Both the position numbers and the translations under genes were made by a program. From contig JALWSL010000200.1 in NCBI GenBank assembly GCA_027080405.1, forward strand, positions 1 through 7,503: a stretch of DNA of 7,503 nucleotides, written 5' to 3'. This document shows positions 1-7,502 of this stretch, one piece after another. Each line of letters begins with the position of its first letter. The first letter of the stretch is position 1. Under the pieces are notes generated by a model. It saw only the letters and a list, made by a program, of their open reading frames with translations. It was not told where the DNA came from and did no database searches. This DNA is from Planctomycetaceae bacterium. GTDB lineage: Bacteria; Planctomycetota; Planctomycetia; Planctomycetales; Planctomycetaceae.

Positions 1-79
1 ATTTTCAAACTGGCCCCGCTACATATTCTCCCGGGTGATCAGCGTCGCTGTGCCAAGGCCTTGAGGTAACCATGCTGCT
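1..79. other. Upstream flank, possible 3' end of a preceding gene
   Basis: No complete gene fits here. Two plus-strand frames are open from the window edge: one ends at TGA 62-64 and would give a tail with NWPRYIFSRV, the other ends at TAA 67-69. Either could be the C-terminus of an upstream gene in the same operon as the glycosyltransferase, but about 20 codons are too few to decide. GAGGT at 63-67 overlaps the first of these stops and is the only ribosome-binding-like sequence before the next gene. Confidence 0.25.
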
Positions 80-2050
80 ATGAAATCATCTCCTGCCGCT
101 TCGAATGAACGTTTGCCTTCCCATACGGAATCGAAGCGCTCCTCGCGCAGGGTGGCGATCGCCTCTTTTCTCACCCTGCTTGCATCCCTGTTGCTCATCG
201 TTCCCATGGAGTGGCAGCATTGGGCGTTTACGTTTGCAGCTAACCAACCGCTGGTCGCCTGGATGGCCGCCTTCAATGCGGATACATCCCCATATCTGCT
301 CTGGCTGTTCCTGCTCCCGATACTTTACACGTGGCGGTTTCACCTGACCGATCCGCAAAGCAAAATCGCAGTTCGAGTAGAAGCGTGGCTGCAGGCCGGG
401 AAGTACGAAAAACAGCCGTCTTCGTCGACTCATTCCGATTCCTTCCCAAATCCGGTCTCCCATGATCCCGTCTGGTTGCGATATCTGGTTGCCGCCGTTG
501 TGACCTTTGCCGGAATCGCCTGTGCCGCCCAGACGGGGGGGCGTTTTGGATCGTTGCCCCCGGCTTATCATGATGAGTACAGCTATCTGTTTCAGGCAGA
601 GACATTTGCTCGCGGGCGGATCACGAACGATCGCTTTGAAGCTGCCCCGGAATTGTTCGACCAAATGCACATCCTGAATGATTTTCCCGGAAAATTTGCC
701 AGCCGATATTTTCCCGGAACCGGGCTTTGGTTACTCCCTTTTGCGAGTCTCGGTGTTCCCTATTGGGGGTATTTTCTCGCTCAGGGGATCTTCTGTCTGC
801 TTGCTTTCTGGATCGGACGTGATCTTTCCGGCAATGGGGCCGGATTATGTGCAGGGCTTTTATGTGCTTTCTCCCCCGGTTTGAATTTGTTTGGAAACAT
901 GCTTTTGGCACACCACCCCTGTTTGATCGGGCTGATGTTTTTTCTCTGGATGTTCAACCGCTGGTCGATCGATCGAAGATACCATCACGCCTTTCTGGCC
1001 GGAGTGGGATTGACATTCGCGATGTATTGCAGGCCGATGACCGCTTTCGGAATCGGGTTGCCCTACGGTATCTGGTATTGGGTTTCGGTATGGCGGATGA
1101 ATCAGGCCAGCAGAGTTGAAAAGATCAGGCAACTCTCGGCAGTCGGCGTTCCCATTCTGGTCGGTTTACTGCTGATGTTGCCTTACAATGCCAAAATAAC
1201 CGGAAACGCCTTCGAAACACCTTACGGGCAGTACACGAAACTGCACACTCCCCGACACCAATACGGTTTCCATAATCGAACCCGGGGCGAAAAATGGATT
1301 CAGGAAAATCGGCAGGCTGGTCACCCGCTGCCGGTGATCGAACATTATGACCGCTGGGCAAAAGAACTGACGGTCCCGCTGGCGATAGAAAATGAGAAAC
1401 ACCGACTGATTGCAAGTGGACAATGGACACTCGGCATCATCCCGAGTTTGGCCGGGCTGGTCTTCTTTTGTGCCATCGGGCAAAAAGATCGTAGACAGTG
1501 GTGGGCTATCCTGGCGGCGGTGATCAGTTTGCATCTGGTTCATATTCCGTACTGGTACGACGGCATCATGCACTGGCATTATGTGTTTGAATCGGCTCCG
1601 CTTCTCCTTTTGATTTTCGCCCGCAGTACGCAATTACTCACCTACAATGCACGAATCAGGGAACGTCATTGGACTGCAATCTGGTGGATCTCTCTGCCTT
1701 TGATCTCGCTAACGATTTCCTACACCACATTTGAACCGTTCTGGAATTCGAATATGTCAGCCGGAATCAGCGAGGTCAAATTCGCCCGGAAACAGCATGC
1801 AGAGTTCAATCAACTACTCGAACGGCACATCAAACAGAAGGCCGTCGTATTCATCAAGAAAAAACCGGACGATCTGCATCTCGATTTTGTCATCAACCAT
1901 CCTGCCCTGGATAGCAGGATTTTGAGAGCCCACTGGTTGCCTCGGAAGTATTCGGTCGCCCAACTGCAAAAGTTCTTTCCCGATCGCAAACTTTACCTGA
2001 TCGATTTATCGGAAAACCGACTCGTCGAACTGGCTCCACGAAAAAATTGA
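80..2050 (+). CDS. GT39/ArnT-like integral membrane glycosyltransferase (GT-C fold)
   Basis: A 656-residue multi-pass membrane protein, probably of the PMT_2/GT39 class, which moves a sugar from a polyprenyl-phosphate donor onto an acceptor on the outer face of the membrane. Donor and acceptor cannot be read from the sequence. After a basic N-terminus (about 1-24) I see some 12-13 hydrophobic segments, near 25-42, 71-86, 133-151, 213-246 (two), 253-293 (two), 303-338 (two), 353-369, 449-467, 473-490, 500-516 and 530-548. The loop after the third helix holds HDEYSY with D165 and E166, placed like the acidic catalytic pair of GT-C enzymes, followed by RYFPGTG (209-215). HYVFESAPLLLL (500-511) resembles the late-helix motif of GT39 proteins. 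A soluble tail of about 70-100 residues (from about 555) follows, with AVVFIKKK near 588. The ATG at 80 lies 12 nt after GAGGT, a rather long spacing. The family is fairly sure; the specific function is unknown. Confidence 0.8.
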   Translation: MKSSPAASNERLPSHTESKRSSRRVAIASFLTLLASLLLIVPMEWQHWAFTFAANQPLVAWMAAFNADTSPYLLWLFLLPILYTWRFHLTDPQSKIAVRVEAWLQAGKYEKQPSSSTHSDSFPNPVSHDPVWLRYLVAAVVTFAGIACAAQTGGRFGSLPPAYHDEYSYLFQAETFARGRITNDRFEAAPELFDQMHILNDFPGKFASRYFPGTGLWLLPFASLGVPYWGYFLAQGIFCLLAFWIGRDLSGNGAGLCAGLLCAFSPGLNLFGNMLLAHHPCLIGLMFFLWMFNRWSIDRRYHHAFLAGVGLTFAMYCRPMTAFGIGLPYGIWYWVSVWRMNQASRVEKIRQLSAVGVPILVGLLLMLPYNAKITGNAFETPYGQYTKLHTPRHQYGFHNRTRGEKWIQENRQAGHPLPVIEHYDRWAKELTVPLAIENEKHRLIASGQWTLGIIPSLAGLVFFCAIGQKDRRQWWAILAAVISLHLVHIPYWYDGIMHWHYVFESAPLLLLIFARSTQLLTYNARIRERHWTAIWWISLPLISLTISYTTFEPFWNSNMSAGISEVKFARKQHAEFNQLLERHIKQKAVVFIKKKPDDLHLDFVINHPALDSRILRAHWLPRKYSVAQLQKFFPDRKLYLIDLSENRLVELAPRKN

Positions 2051-2060
2051 AAGCCGATCT

Positions 2061-2176
2061 TCAGCGATTGAATGGCTCCGGTCGGGGAGTAACCGGAAGT
2101 AACAAAAATGAATTTGCAAACGAAGCTGGTGGCATACAGTTTGTAAATGACTCTATTGACGCTATTCATGCGCTGA
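2061..2176 (+). other. Predicted three-way-junction structure in the convergent intergenic region
   Basis: By eye, nearly the whole gap between the two converging genes folds. An outer stem pairs 2061-2076 with 2161-2176: 13 Watson-Crick pairs, one G-T pair and two adjacent mismatches over 16 positions. Inside it are hairpin A (TCCGGT 2077-2082 with ACCGGA 2092-2097, 9-nt loop) and hairpin B (2112-2121 with 2139-2148, ten pairs including one G-T, 17-nt loop). Both non-Watson-Crick pairs are G.U only if the plus strand is transcribed; the other strand would have A.C there. That favours a plus-strand RNA, either the 3' UTR of the glycosyltransferase mRNA or a small RNA. No U-run follows, so it is not a standard intrinsic terminator. 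A degenerate inverted-repeat element is an alternative; I see no target-site duplication. Confidence 0.35.
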
Positions 2177-2183
2177 TTAAGAA

Positions 2184-3377
2184 TTAGTGCATAGGACAAA
2201 TCGCGGCGGCGGCAACTGTGCTGATCCTTCCTGAAAGCGGGTTGACCGCCCCCTTGCCATCCGGATGGACGCGGTTGCTGAGAAAAATGACAAACAGTTT
2301 CTGCTGAGGATCAATCCAGAACGTTGTTCCTGTAAAACCGCCATGGCCAAAAGCGGAAGCCGAAAACAGATCGCCACGGTTCGAGGAATAAACCGAACGG
2401 GAATCCCAGCCGAGCGTTCTGAATCCACCGGGAACCTTCACGGGGGCTGTCATTAACCGGACGGTTTCGGGGCGGAGCGCCCGATAGCCGTTCAGACAGC
2501 CTTCATTGATTAGCATCTGTGCGAACAGGGCCAGATCATTCGCTGTTGAAAAAAGTCCGGCGTGTCCGGCAATTCCTCCCAGCGCATAGGCTCGGGGATC
2601 ATGGACTTCCCCTTGCATCCAATGATTATTCCGCTGCTGGGTCACCGCCGCTCTTTTCCGGAGGGCGGCATCGGGAAGATACGTCGTTTCCCGCATGCCG
2701 AGCGGTTCAAACAGATTTTCCCGGGAATACTCATGAATGTTTTTCCCGGTAACACGTTCCACAATTTCACCCAGTTCTATAAAACCGACATCGGAATACC
2801 GAAATTCTGTTCCCGGTTGATAGACCGTGTGCAGTTCATGGATGCGTCGAAAAGCCTCCGCAGGGCCGTTTTTGTAATCGTTGATCGAATTATCCGGTGT
2901 CAGCCCGCCAGTGTGGGTCAACAGTTGCCTGACGGTGATGCTCTCCTTTCCGTTGACCGCAAATTCGGGAATGTATCTGGAAACCGGGGTATCAGGATCA
3001 ACAAGTTTCCGTTCAACCAGTTTCATGATGCTCGTCGCTGTCGCGACGGGCTTGGTCAGTGAAGCAAGATCGAAAACGGTGTCGGGTCTCATTGGTACTT
3101 TGCGGGGTTTGAGCTGCGAATATCCAAAAGCCTTGTGATAGACGATATGCCCGCGATAGCCCACCAGTACGACAGCCCCGGGCATTTTCTTTCGTGACAA
3201 CCCTTCCGCGACAATTTCATCAATCACCTGTAATCGAGCCGAATCCATGCCCAGCTTTTCAGGTAAGCAGTGGGGTAAAGTGGCACTTTTCCACTCCTCA
3301 CTCGCACTGCAACTCCCGGACGCATTGGCAATACAGACGGCTAAAACCAGAACTATCAGGCGTAACAAAACAATCAT
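2184..3377 (-). CDS. Exported serine hydrolase, class C beta-lactamase/PBP-like family
   Basis: A 397-residue protein of the beta-lactamase family (Pfam PF00144 type), acting outside the cytoplasm. Residues 1-19 form a signal peptide with a hydrophobic core and an ANA cleavage site after A19; Cys15 and Cys23 do not sit in good lipoboxes. The catalytic SxxK is SLTK (S106, K109). The second motif is YSD (Y194-D196) in place of the usual YxN. HGG (H345-G347), within FGHGGFTG, replaces the KTG of true beta-lactamases, as is common in esterase- and peptidase-like members. LLTHTGGL (152-159) is a further family signature. The segment SNRVHPDGKGAVNPLSGR (367-384) resembles the branch found near or fused to NagZ-type glucosaminidases (the B. 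subtilis YbbE/AmlB type), so a cell-wall recycling role is possible. No such neighbour is visible here. Antibiotic resistance is unlikely. The ATG at 3377 has only a weak AGAG upstream. Confidence 0.88.
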   Translation of the reverse strand: MIVLLRLIVLVLAVCIANASGSCSASEEWKSATLPHCLPEKLGMDSARLQVIDEIVAEGLSRKKMPGAVVLVGYRGHIVYHKAFGYSQLKPRKVPMRPDTVFDLASLTKPVATATSIMKLVERKLVDPDTPVSRYIPEFAVNGKESITVRQLLTHTGGLTPDNSINDYKNGPAEAFRRIHELHTVYQPGTEFRYSDVGFIELGEIVERVTGKNIHEYSRENLFEPLGMRETTYLPDAALRKRAAVTQQRNNHWMQGEVHDPRAYALGGIAGHAGLFSTANDLALFAQMLINEGCLNGYRALRPETVRLMTAPVKVPGGFRTLGWDSRSVYSSNRGDLFSASAFGHGGFTGTTFWIDPQQKLFVIFLSNRVHPDGKGAVNPLSGRISTVAAAAICPMH

Positions 3378-3416
3378 GGCTGGGTATCTCTTTCTGAGCG
3401 AATCTTTTCTGTATGA

Positions 3417-3445
3417 ATTCTTCTCTGTAATGAATCACTTATCAA
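3417..3445 (-). promoter_or_regulatory. Candidate sigma70-like promoter of the serine hydrolase gene
   Basis: On the minus strand TTGATA (3445-3440; 5 of 6 matches to TTGACA) is followed after exactly 17 nt by AAGAAT (3422-3417; 4 of 6 matches to TATAAT). Transcription would start near 3410, leaving a leader of about 33 nt before the ATG at 3377. It lies wholly in the gap after the LRR gene stop, so it would allow the hydrolase to be expressed independently. It was found by eye; the housekeeping consensus in Planctomycetota is less well defined than in E. coli. Confidence 0.4.
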
Positions 3446-3485
3446 CAGGATCTGAAACAGGGGTTTGAAATGGGAACCGACAGAT

Positions 3486-4391
3486 CTAGGGAGCAGCTGT
3501 GGACCAATGAATGTGGCATTTGGGCAGTGCGGCTTTCAGGCTTTGTACCCCTTCGGCTGTCAGTCTGGTTCCATCAAGTTCCAGATACTTCAGTTTTTTC
3601 ATCCCCCTCAAATGTTCTACCCCGGCGTCACTAACAGCCGTTTTGCTGAGTAGCAGTCTCTCCAAATTTGGCATTTTGGCAAGAAAGACAAGGCCAACAT
3701 CTGTCACCTTTGTATTGTCGAGCGAAAGTGTTTTCAATTTCCGCAATTTATCCAGATGCTTCAGTCCGGCATCTGTCACATTGTTGTCTTTCAAACTCAG
3801 TATCGTCAGGCCAGGAAGCGATTCAAGATGATGTAAACCGTCATCTGTAAACAGCACACTGTTGATGCGGAGGCCCTTCAAATTGGATATTTTCCTCAGA
3901 TGCCTCAGGCAATCATTGGTCAGTTGGTCCGATTCTATTGCCAAGAACTCCGGATTGACACAACTCACCAACCTGGCCACATCTTCATCTCCAACCGTCG
4001 GGCCGGAGAGCGAAACGGCTGTGACTTCTCCAGTGGCCAGGCCCAGGTAGCCGGTATTAAGAACCTGCTGCAGCGTCTCGGGCAGGAACCTGACAGCTTC
4101 CGCTGGTAGCGTTTTAACATATCCCCCCTTGTCTCTGATCCAGTTGACTCTCAGGACATTTTGAACAAAGGGCATGGCAAGGCCCACGAGAATCAACATG
4201 ACTGCCAAAGCGATCCCCGCCGTCAACTTCCATTTTCCGGAAGCATCACGGTGTCGCGAGAGAGTGATTTCTGTTTCGTGTCCCGTTTTATTTCCCATTT
4301 GGGCATATCCAGTCCGGCTGAGTGCAAGGAGCGTTTCATGATTGTCCAGTATTTCAATGGCAACGACAAGGCCAACGACAAGGCAGGCCAA
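3486..4391 (-). CDS. Membrane-anchored leucine-rich-repeat protein, 5' end uncertain
   Basis: From the TTG at 4391 this frame gives 301 residues. Residues 57-76 (KLTAGIALAVMLILVGLAMP) form a transmembrane helix. The outward or inward domain from about 120 to 297 is a leucine-rich repeat with about 24-residue units; clear ones begin at LTILSLKDNNVTDAGL (195), LKTLSLDNTKVTDVGL (219), LERLLLSKTAVSDAGV (243) and LKYLELDGTRLTAEGV (267). The end, LKAALPKCHIHW, is a typical cap in planctomycete LRR proteins. Such domains bind proteins; the partner is unknown. The start is doubtful. TTG 4391 falls inside another hydrophobic stretch that stays open upstream to TGA 4461-4463, while the first in-frame ATG is 4298 (270 residues, one helix). 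With two helices the LRR domain would lie on the same side as the N-terminus; with one helix it would lie on the opposite side. It ends 108 bp before the co-oriented hydrolase gene. Confidence 0.8.
   Translation of the reverse strand: MACLVVGLVVAIEILDNHETLLALSRTGYAQMGNKTGHETEITLSRHRDASGKWKLTAGIALAVMLILVGLAMPFVQNVLRVNWIRDKGGYVKTLPAEAVRFLPETLQQVLNTGYLGLATGEVTAVSLSGPTVGDEDVARLVSCVNPEFLAIESDQLTNDCLRHLRKISNLKGLRINSVLFTDDGLHHLESLPGLTILSLKDNNVTDAGLKHLDKLRKLKTLSLDNTKVTDVGLVFLAKMPNLERLLLSKTAVSDAGVEHLRGMKKLKYLELDGTRLTAEGVQSLKAALPKCHIHWSTAAP
4361..4384. repeat. 12-bp tandem repeat, two exact copies
   Basis: CAACGACAAGGC occurs at 4361-4372 and again at 4373-4384. A degraded third copy, CAACGAAGGGGC, sits at 4389-4400 after a 4-nt spacer. 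On the minus strand the unit encodes the hydrophobic LVVG/LVVA of the first putative helix of the LRR protein. Because the unit is a multiple of three, changes in copy number would lengthen or shorten that helix without shifting the frame. Confidence 0.85.
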
Positions 4392-4571
4392 CGAAGGGGC
4401 CAGGAGAAGACAAACAATAAGGTCGGAGACATTTCGCTGCTCGCCCGTGATGACCCTTCTTCACGATTGACTGCTCGGCCCGACCATTTTTTCTGGGACA
4501 AAATCGGAAACAGATGAAATTTCCCTCAATTCGCTCTTGTCCGATCCTGCGAAATCGTGACAATTCCCTGA

Positions 4572-4601
4572 TTGAATTTGGATATTTGTGCTCACCATAA
4601 A
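4572..4601 (+). promoter_or_regulatory. Candidate promoter of sucA
   Basis: TTGAAT (4572-4577; TTGA matches the -35 consensus) and CATAAA (4596-4601; ATAA matches the -10) are separated by 18 nt. The predicted start near 4608 would give a leader of about 24 nt holding the ribosome-binding site at 4620-4623. This is a visual match of moderate quality in the 144-bp region between the divergent LRR and sucA genes. I saw no convincing minus-strand promoter for the LRR gene there, and no operator-like palindrome. Confidence 0.3.
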
Positions 4602-4619
4602 ACTCCCCAGCTATCAACC

Positions 4620-4623
4620 AGGA
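4620..4623 (+). promoter_or_regulatory. Ribosome-binding site of sucA
   Basis: AGGA, continuing as AGGAAAAAG, ends 8 nt before the ATG at 4632. It is the clearest Shine-Dalgarno match with normal spacing in the window, and it decides the start against the in-frame TTG at 4572, which would add 20 residues without family resemblance. Confidence 0.6.
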
Positions 4624-4631
4624 AAAAGTCG

Positions 4632-7502
4632 ATGTCCAGTTCGGCTCCCTTCAGTCGTCACCGCTCAGCCTCACAAAACGGCAGCCTTCATAACGGTCGC
4701 TATCACATTGAAGATAACGCAACAAGCCTGCTGTTTCTTGAATCGCTCTATGAGCAGTATCGTCAATCTCCTGAAACCGTTTCGGAACAGTGGCGTGCCT
4801 TTTTTGCGGATCTGGATCGGGAAGAACACCCCGATTTGACCGAGCCGATCAGACCACGACATCAAGAGTTCACTATCTTCAATCCCCCTTCCCTGAATGG
4901 CGGAGGATTGAGACGTCCGCAGCGGATGGAGGTCGCCGGCCGGCAGGAACGACTCGATCAGCTCATTCGCAACTATCGTGTCAGGGGCCACATTCTGGCC
5001 GAAGTCGATCCACTCGGTTCAACACGGGGGAATCCTCCGGAATTGCAGCCAGAATTTTATGGCTTCACGGAAGAAGACATGAAAAGCCGCTTTTCCACCA
5101 GTTGGATGGGCGGCCCGGAAGTGCGAACATTACGGGAGATCGTGCAGTGGCTCAAAACAACCTATTGCCGATCGATCGGGGTGCAGTTCATGCACATCGA
5201 TTCCCTGCATGTGCGGGAATGGCTGCAGGCGAGAATGGAACCAACCGGCAACCGCATCAAACTGACACGCCAGGAACAGACCCGAATTCTGAAACGGCTC
5301 AGCGACGCAGTTCTGTTTGAACAGTTTGTGCAGAAAAAATTTCTGGGCGAGAAGTCCTTTTCACTCGAAGGGGCGGAAAGTCTTATTCCGCTGCTTGACA
5401 TGGCGATCGAAAAGGTCGGGAATGAAGGGGCGAAGGAAATTGTCATCGGGATGGCCCACCGCGGCCGTCTCAATGTGCTGGCGAATATCATGAAAAAAAG
5501 CCACCGCCAGATATTCCGGGAATTCGTCGATAGCGATCCCGAACTCTCCATGGGACGGGGAGATGTGAAATACCACCTCGGTTACAGTCACAACTGGATT
5601 ACGGAACAGGGCAATAAAGTCCATCTATCACTCTGTTTCAACCCGAGCCATCTTGAATTCATCAGTCCCGTCGCTTTAGGACGATTGCGTTCCAAAATGG
5701 ATCGCAGACGCGATTTCGATCGGGACTCCGGCCTGGCAATTCTGATTCATGGAGATGCCGCTTTCGCCGGAGAAGGAGTGACGCAGGAAACGCTCAACCT
5801 CAGCGAATTGAATGCGTATCGGGTAGGCGGAGCGCTCCACGTGGTGGTGAATAACCAGATCGGGTTCACCACTTCCAGTAATGAATCCCGTTCCTGCACC
5901 TACGCAACCGATATCGCGAAAATGCTGCAAATCCCCATTTTCCACGTGAACGGGGAAGACCCGGAGGCGGTCGCCCAGGTCGTGAACCTGGCACTCGATT
6001 TCCGGAAAACATTCCATCGAGATGTCGTGATCGACATGTACTGCTACCGCAAACTCGGGCATAACGAAAGCGACGAACCATCATTCACGCAGCCGCTGAT
6101 GTATCGAAAAATCAAGAAGATGAAAAGCGTTTTCGAAAACTATCTCGAACATCTGCTCTCGATGCGGGGAATTACCAGAGAAGAAGCCGAGAAGATTGTC
6201 GAATCCCGAAGGGTCGTGCTGGAACGGGAATTGGAAGTGGCGAAGAAAGAGCGGTACATTCGCTGCCTCGATGAATATGGCGGGTATTGGTACGGCTACC
6301 GGGGAGGCTCCGTTTCTGATGCTGACGACGTTGACACCTGTGTCAACGCAGAAGAACTCGATCGGATCATGAAGGTCCTGACCCACTACCCGGAGGGATT
6401 TCATCCACACCGAAAATTGATTCGGGTACTCGAACACCGCCGGGAAATGACCAAAGGAGAACATCCGTTTGACTGGGCCTCTGCCGAACTTTTGGCATTT
6501 GGCAGCCTGATCAGTCAGGGACGCCCTTTACGCATGACCGGACAGGATGTCGAACGGGGCACGTTCTCTCAAAGACACGCCGTTCTGCACGATATCGAAG
6601 ACGGAAGCGTTCACAGACCTCTGAAAGACCTGGCGGAAGAGCAGGGCCTGGTGGAACTTTACAACAGCCCACTGTCCGAAATTGGTGTGCTCGGCTACGA
6701 ATACGGCTACAGCCTGGATTGCCCCGAAGGACTTGTCGTTTGGGAAGCCCAGTTCGGAGACTTCTCGAATACGGCTCAAGTCATTATCGACCAGTTTATT
6801 GCCAGCACCGAAGACAAGTGGCATCGATTCAGTGGACTGGTCATGATGCTGCCTCATGGGTTTGAAGGACAGGGACCGGAACACTCCAGTGCACGCCTGG
6901 AACGTTTTCTGACACTGGCAGCCGAAGATAATATCCAGGTTGTCGTTCCCTCTACACCAGCTCAACATTTCCATCTGCTCCGACGTCAGGTACTGCGAAA
7001 CTGGAAAAAACCCTTGGTCATCATGACCCCCAAAAGTCTGCTTCGCCACCCCCGCTGTATTTCAACCCTGGAAGATTTGACAACTGGGGAATTCAGATCT
7101 GTTCTCGATGATGAACTGGTTCCCGATAAACAGAATATTTCGCGAATTTTACTCTGTTCCGGAAAGGTCTATTATGACCTGCTCAACCATCGGGAAGAAC
7201 TGAAACGGGACGATGTCGCCATTATTCGCCTGGAAGAACTTTATCCGTTACCCTATCTGGAGTTGCAGCAGGTTCTGTCGCAGTACCCGGCAGGAACGGA
7301 AGTTCGCTGGGTGCAGGAAGAACCGGAAAATATGGGTGCCACCCGTTTCCTCAGGGCACACTTCGGCAATTCCATTTTCGATAAGTACCCGCTGCGTTCG
7401 ATCGAGCGGGACGCCTCGGCCAGTCCCGCAACAGGAAGCAAGAAAAGTCACCTGCTGGAACAGGCGGCATTACTGGAAGCAGCCTTTGCCGACTATTCAT
7501 GA
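4632..7502 (+). CDS. sucA: 2-oxoglutarate dehydrogenase E1 component (SucA)
   Basis: A 956-residue thiamine-diphosphate enzyme that decarboxylates 2-oxoglutarate and passes the succinyl group to the lipoyl arm of E2 in the cytoplasmic TCA-cycle complex; E. coli SucA has 933 residues. Residues 31-60 ([18 protein letters not shown], then WRAFF) match the N-terminal E2-binding segment. [10 protein letters not shown] (274-283, H276) and DVKYHLGY (311-318, H315) carry the two active-site histidines. The Mg/TPP motif starts at GDAAFAGEG (G374, D375) and ends at NN (407-408). [16 protein letters not shown] (476-491) is a family signature. The C-terminal half has [10 protein letters not shown] (642-651), WEAQFGDF (704-711), [13 protein letters not shown] (746-758) and PKSLLRHP (800-807). 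There is no fused E2-like domain of the actinobacterial KGD type. The ATG at 4632 is preferred over the upstream in-frame TTG at 4572 because AGGA (4620-4623) lies 8 nt before it and homology begins after it. The stop, TGA 7500-7502, is one base from the window end; a sucB gene may follow outside. Confidence 0.97.
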   Translation: MSSSAPFSRHRSASQNGSLHNGRYHIEDNATSLLFLESLYEQYRQSPETVSEQWRAFFADLDREEHPDLTEPIRPRHQEFTIFNPPSLNGGGLRRPQRMEVAGRQERLDQLIRNYRVRGHILAEVDPLGSTRGNPPELQPEFYGFTEEDMKSRFSTSWMGGPEVRTLREIVQWLKTTYCRSIGVQFMHIDSLHVREWLQARMEPTGNRIKLTRQEQTRILKRLSDAVLFEQFVQKKFLGEKSFSLEGAESLIPLLDMAIEKVGNEGAKEIVIGMAHRGRLNVLANIMKKSHRQIFREFVDSDPELSMGRGDVKYHLGYSHNWITEQGNKVHLSLCFNPSHLEFISPVALGRLRSKMDRRRDFDRDSGLAILIHGDAAFAGEGVTQETLNLSELNAYRVGGALHVVVNNQIGFTTSSNESRSCTYATDIAKMLQIPIFHVNGEDPEAVAQVVNLALDFRKTFHRDVVIDMYCYRKLGHNESDEPSFTQPLMYRKIKKMKSVFENYLEHLLSMRGITREEAEKIVESRRVVLERELEVAKKERYIRCLDEYGGYWYGYRGGSVSDADDVDTCVNAEELDRIMKVLTHYPEGFHPHRKLIRVLEHRREMTKGEHPFDWASAELLAFGSLISQGRPLRMTGQDVERGTFSQRHAVLHDIEDGSVHRPLKDLAEEQGLVELYNSPLSEIGVLGYEYGYSLDCPEGLVVWEAQFGDFSNTAQVIIDQFIASTEDKWHRFSGLVMMLPHGFEGQGPEHSSARLERFLTLAAEDNIQVVVPSTPAQHFHLLRRQVLRNWKKPLVIMTPKSLLRHPRCISTLEDLTTGEFRSVLDDELVPDKQNISRILLCSGKVYYDLLNHREELKRDDVAIIRLEELYPLPYLELQQVLSQYPAGTEVRWVQEEPENMGATRFLRAHFGNSIFDKYPLRSIERDASASPATGSKKSHLLEQAALLEAAFADYS

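Noticed and set aside
155..162. GCGATCGC octamer resembling the cyanobacterial HIP1 repeat
   Set aside because: I noticed only a single clear copy, in coding sequence; CGATCG is simply frequent in this genome's codon use.
535..541. Run of seven G inside the glycosyltransferase gene, a possible phase-variation tract
   Set aside because: Seven bases is short for slippage-driven switching, it encodes ordinary Gly-Gly, and no other switching signature is present.
86..670. Long antisense reading frame within the glycosyltransferase gene
   Set aside because: Its peptide is rich in Arg, Gly and Pro with no domain pattern, whereas the plus-strand frame has clear membrane helices and conserved motifs; it is a shadow.
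2077..2097. Intrinsic terminator after the glycosyltransferase gene
   Set aside because: The TCCGGT/ACCGGA hairpin is only 6 bp and is followed by AGTAACAAAAATG on the plus strand, with no T-run on either side.
2061..2176. Integron attC site or an insertion-sequence-like element
   Set aside because: The ends lack the GTTRRRY/RYYYAAC core sites of attC, there is no transposase, and I see no flanking direct repeat. Kept only as a structured element.
4223..4501. Minus-strand 92-codon reading frame overlapping the LRR gene 5' end, with a hydrophobic middle
   Set aside because: It overlaps the LRR frame, has no recognisable domain, and its hydrophobic character follows from the same repeat read in a shifted frame. 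It is mentioned only as a possible sign of a frameshift.
4572..4631. In-frame N-terminal extension of SucA from TTG 4572
   Set aside because: The added 20 residues show no resemblance to the family, the TTG has no ribosome-binding site, and AGGA is well placed for the ATG at 4632.
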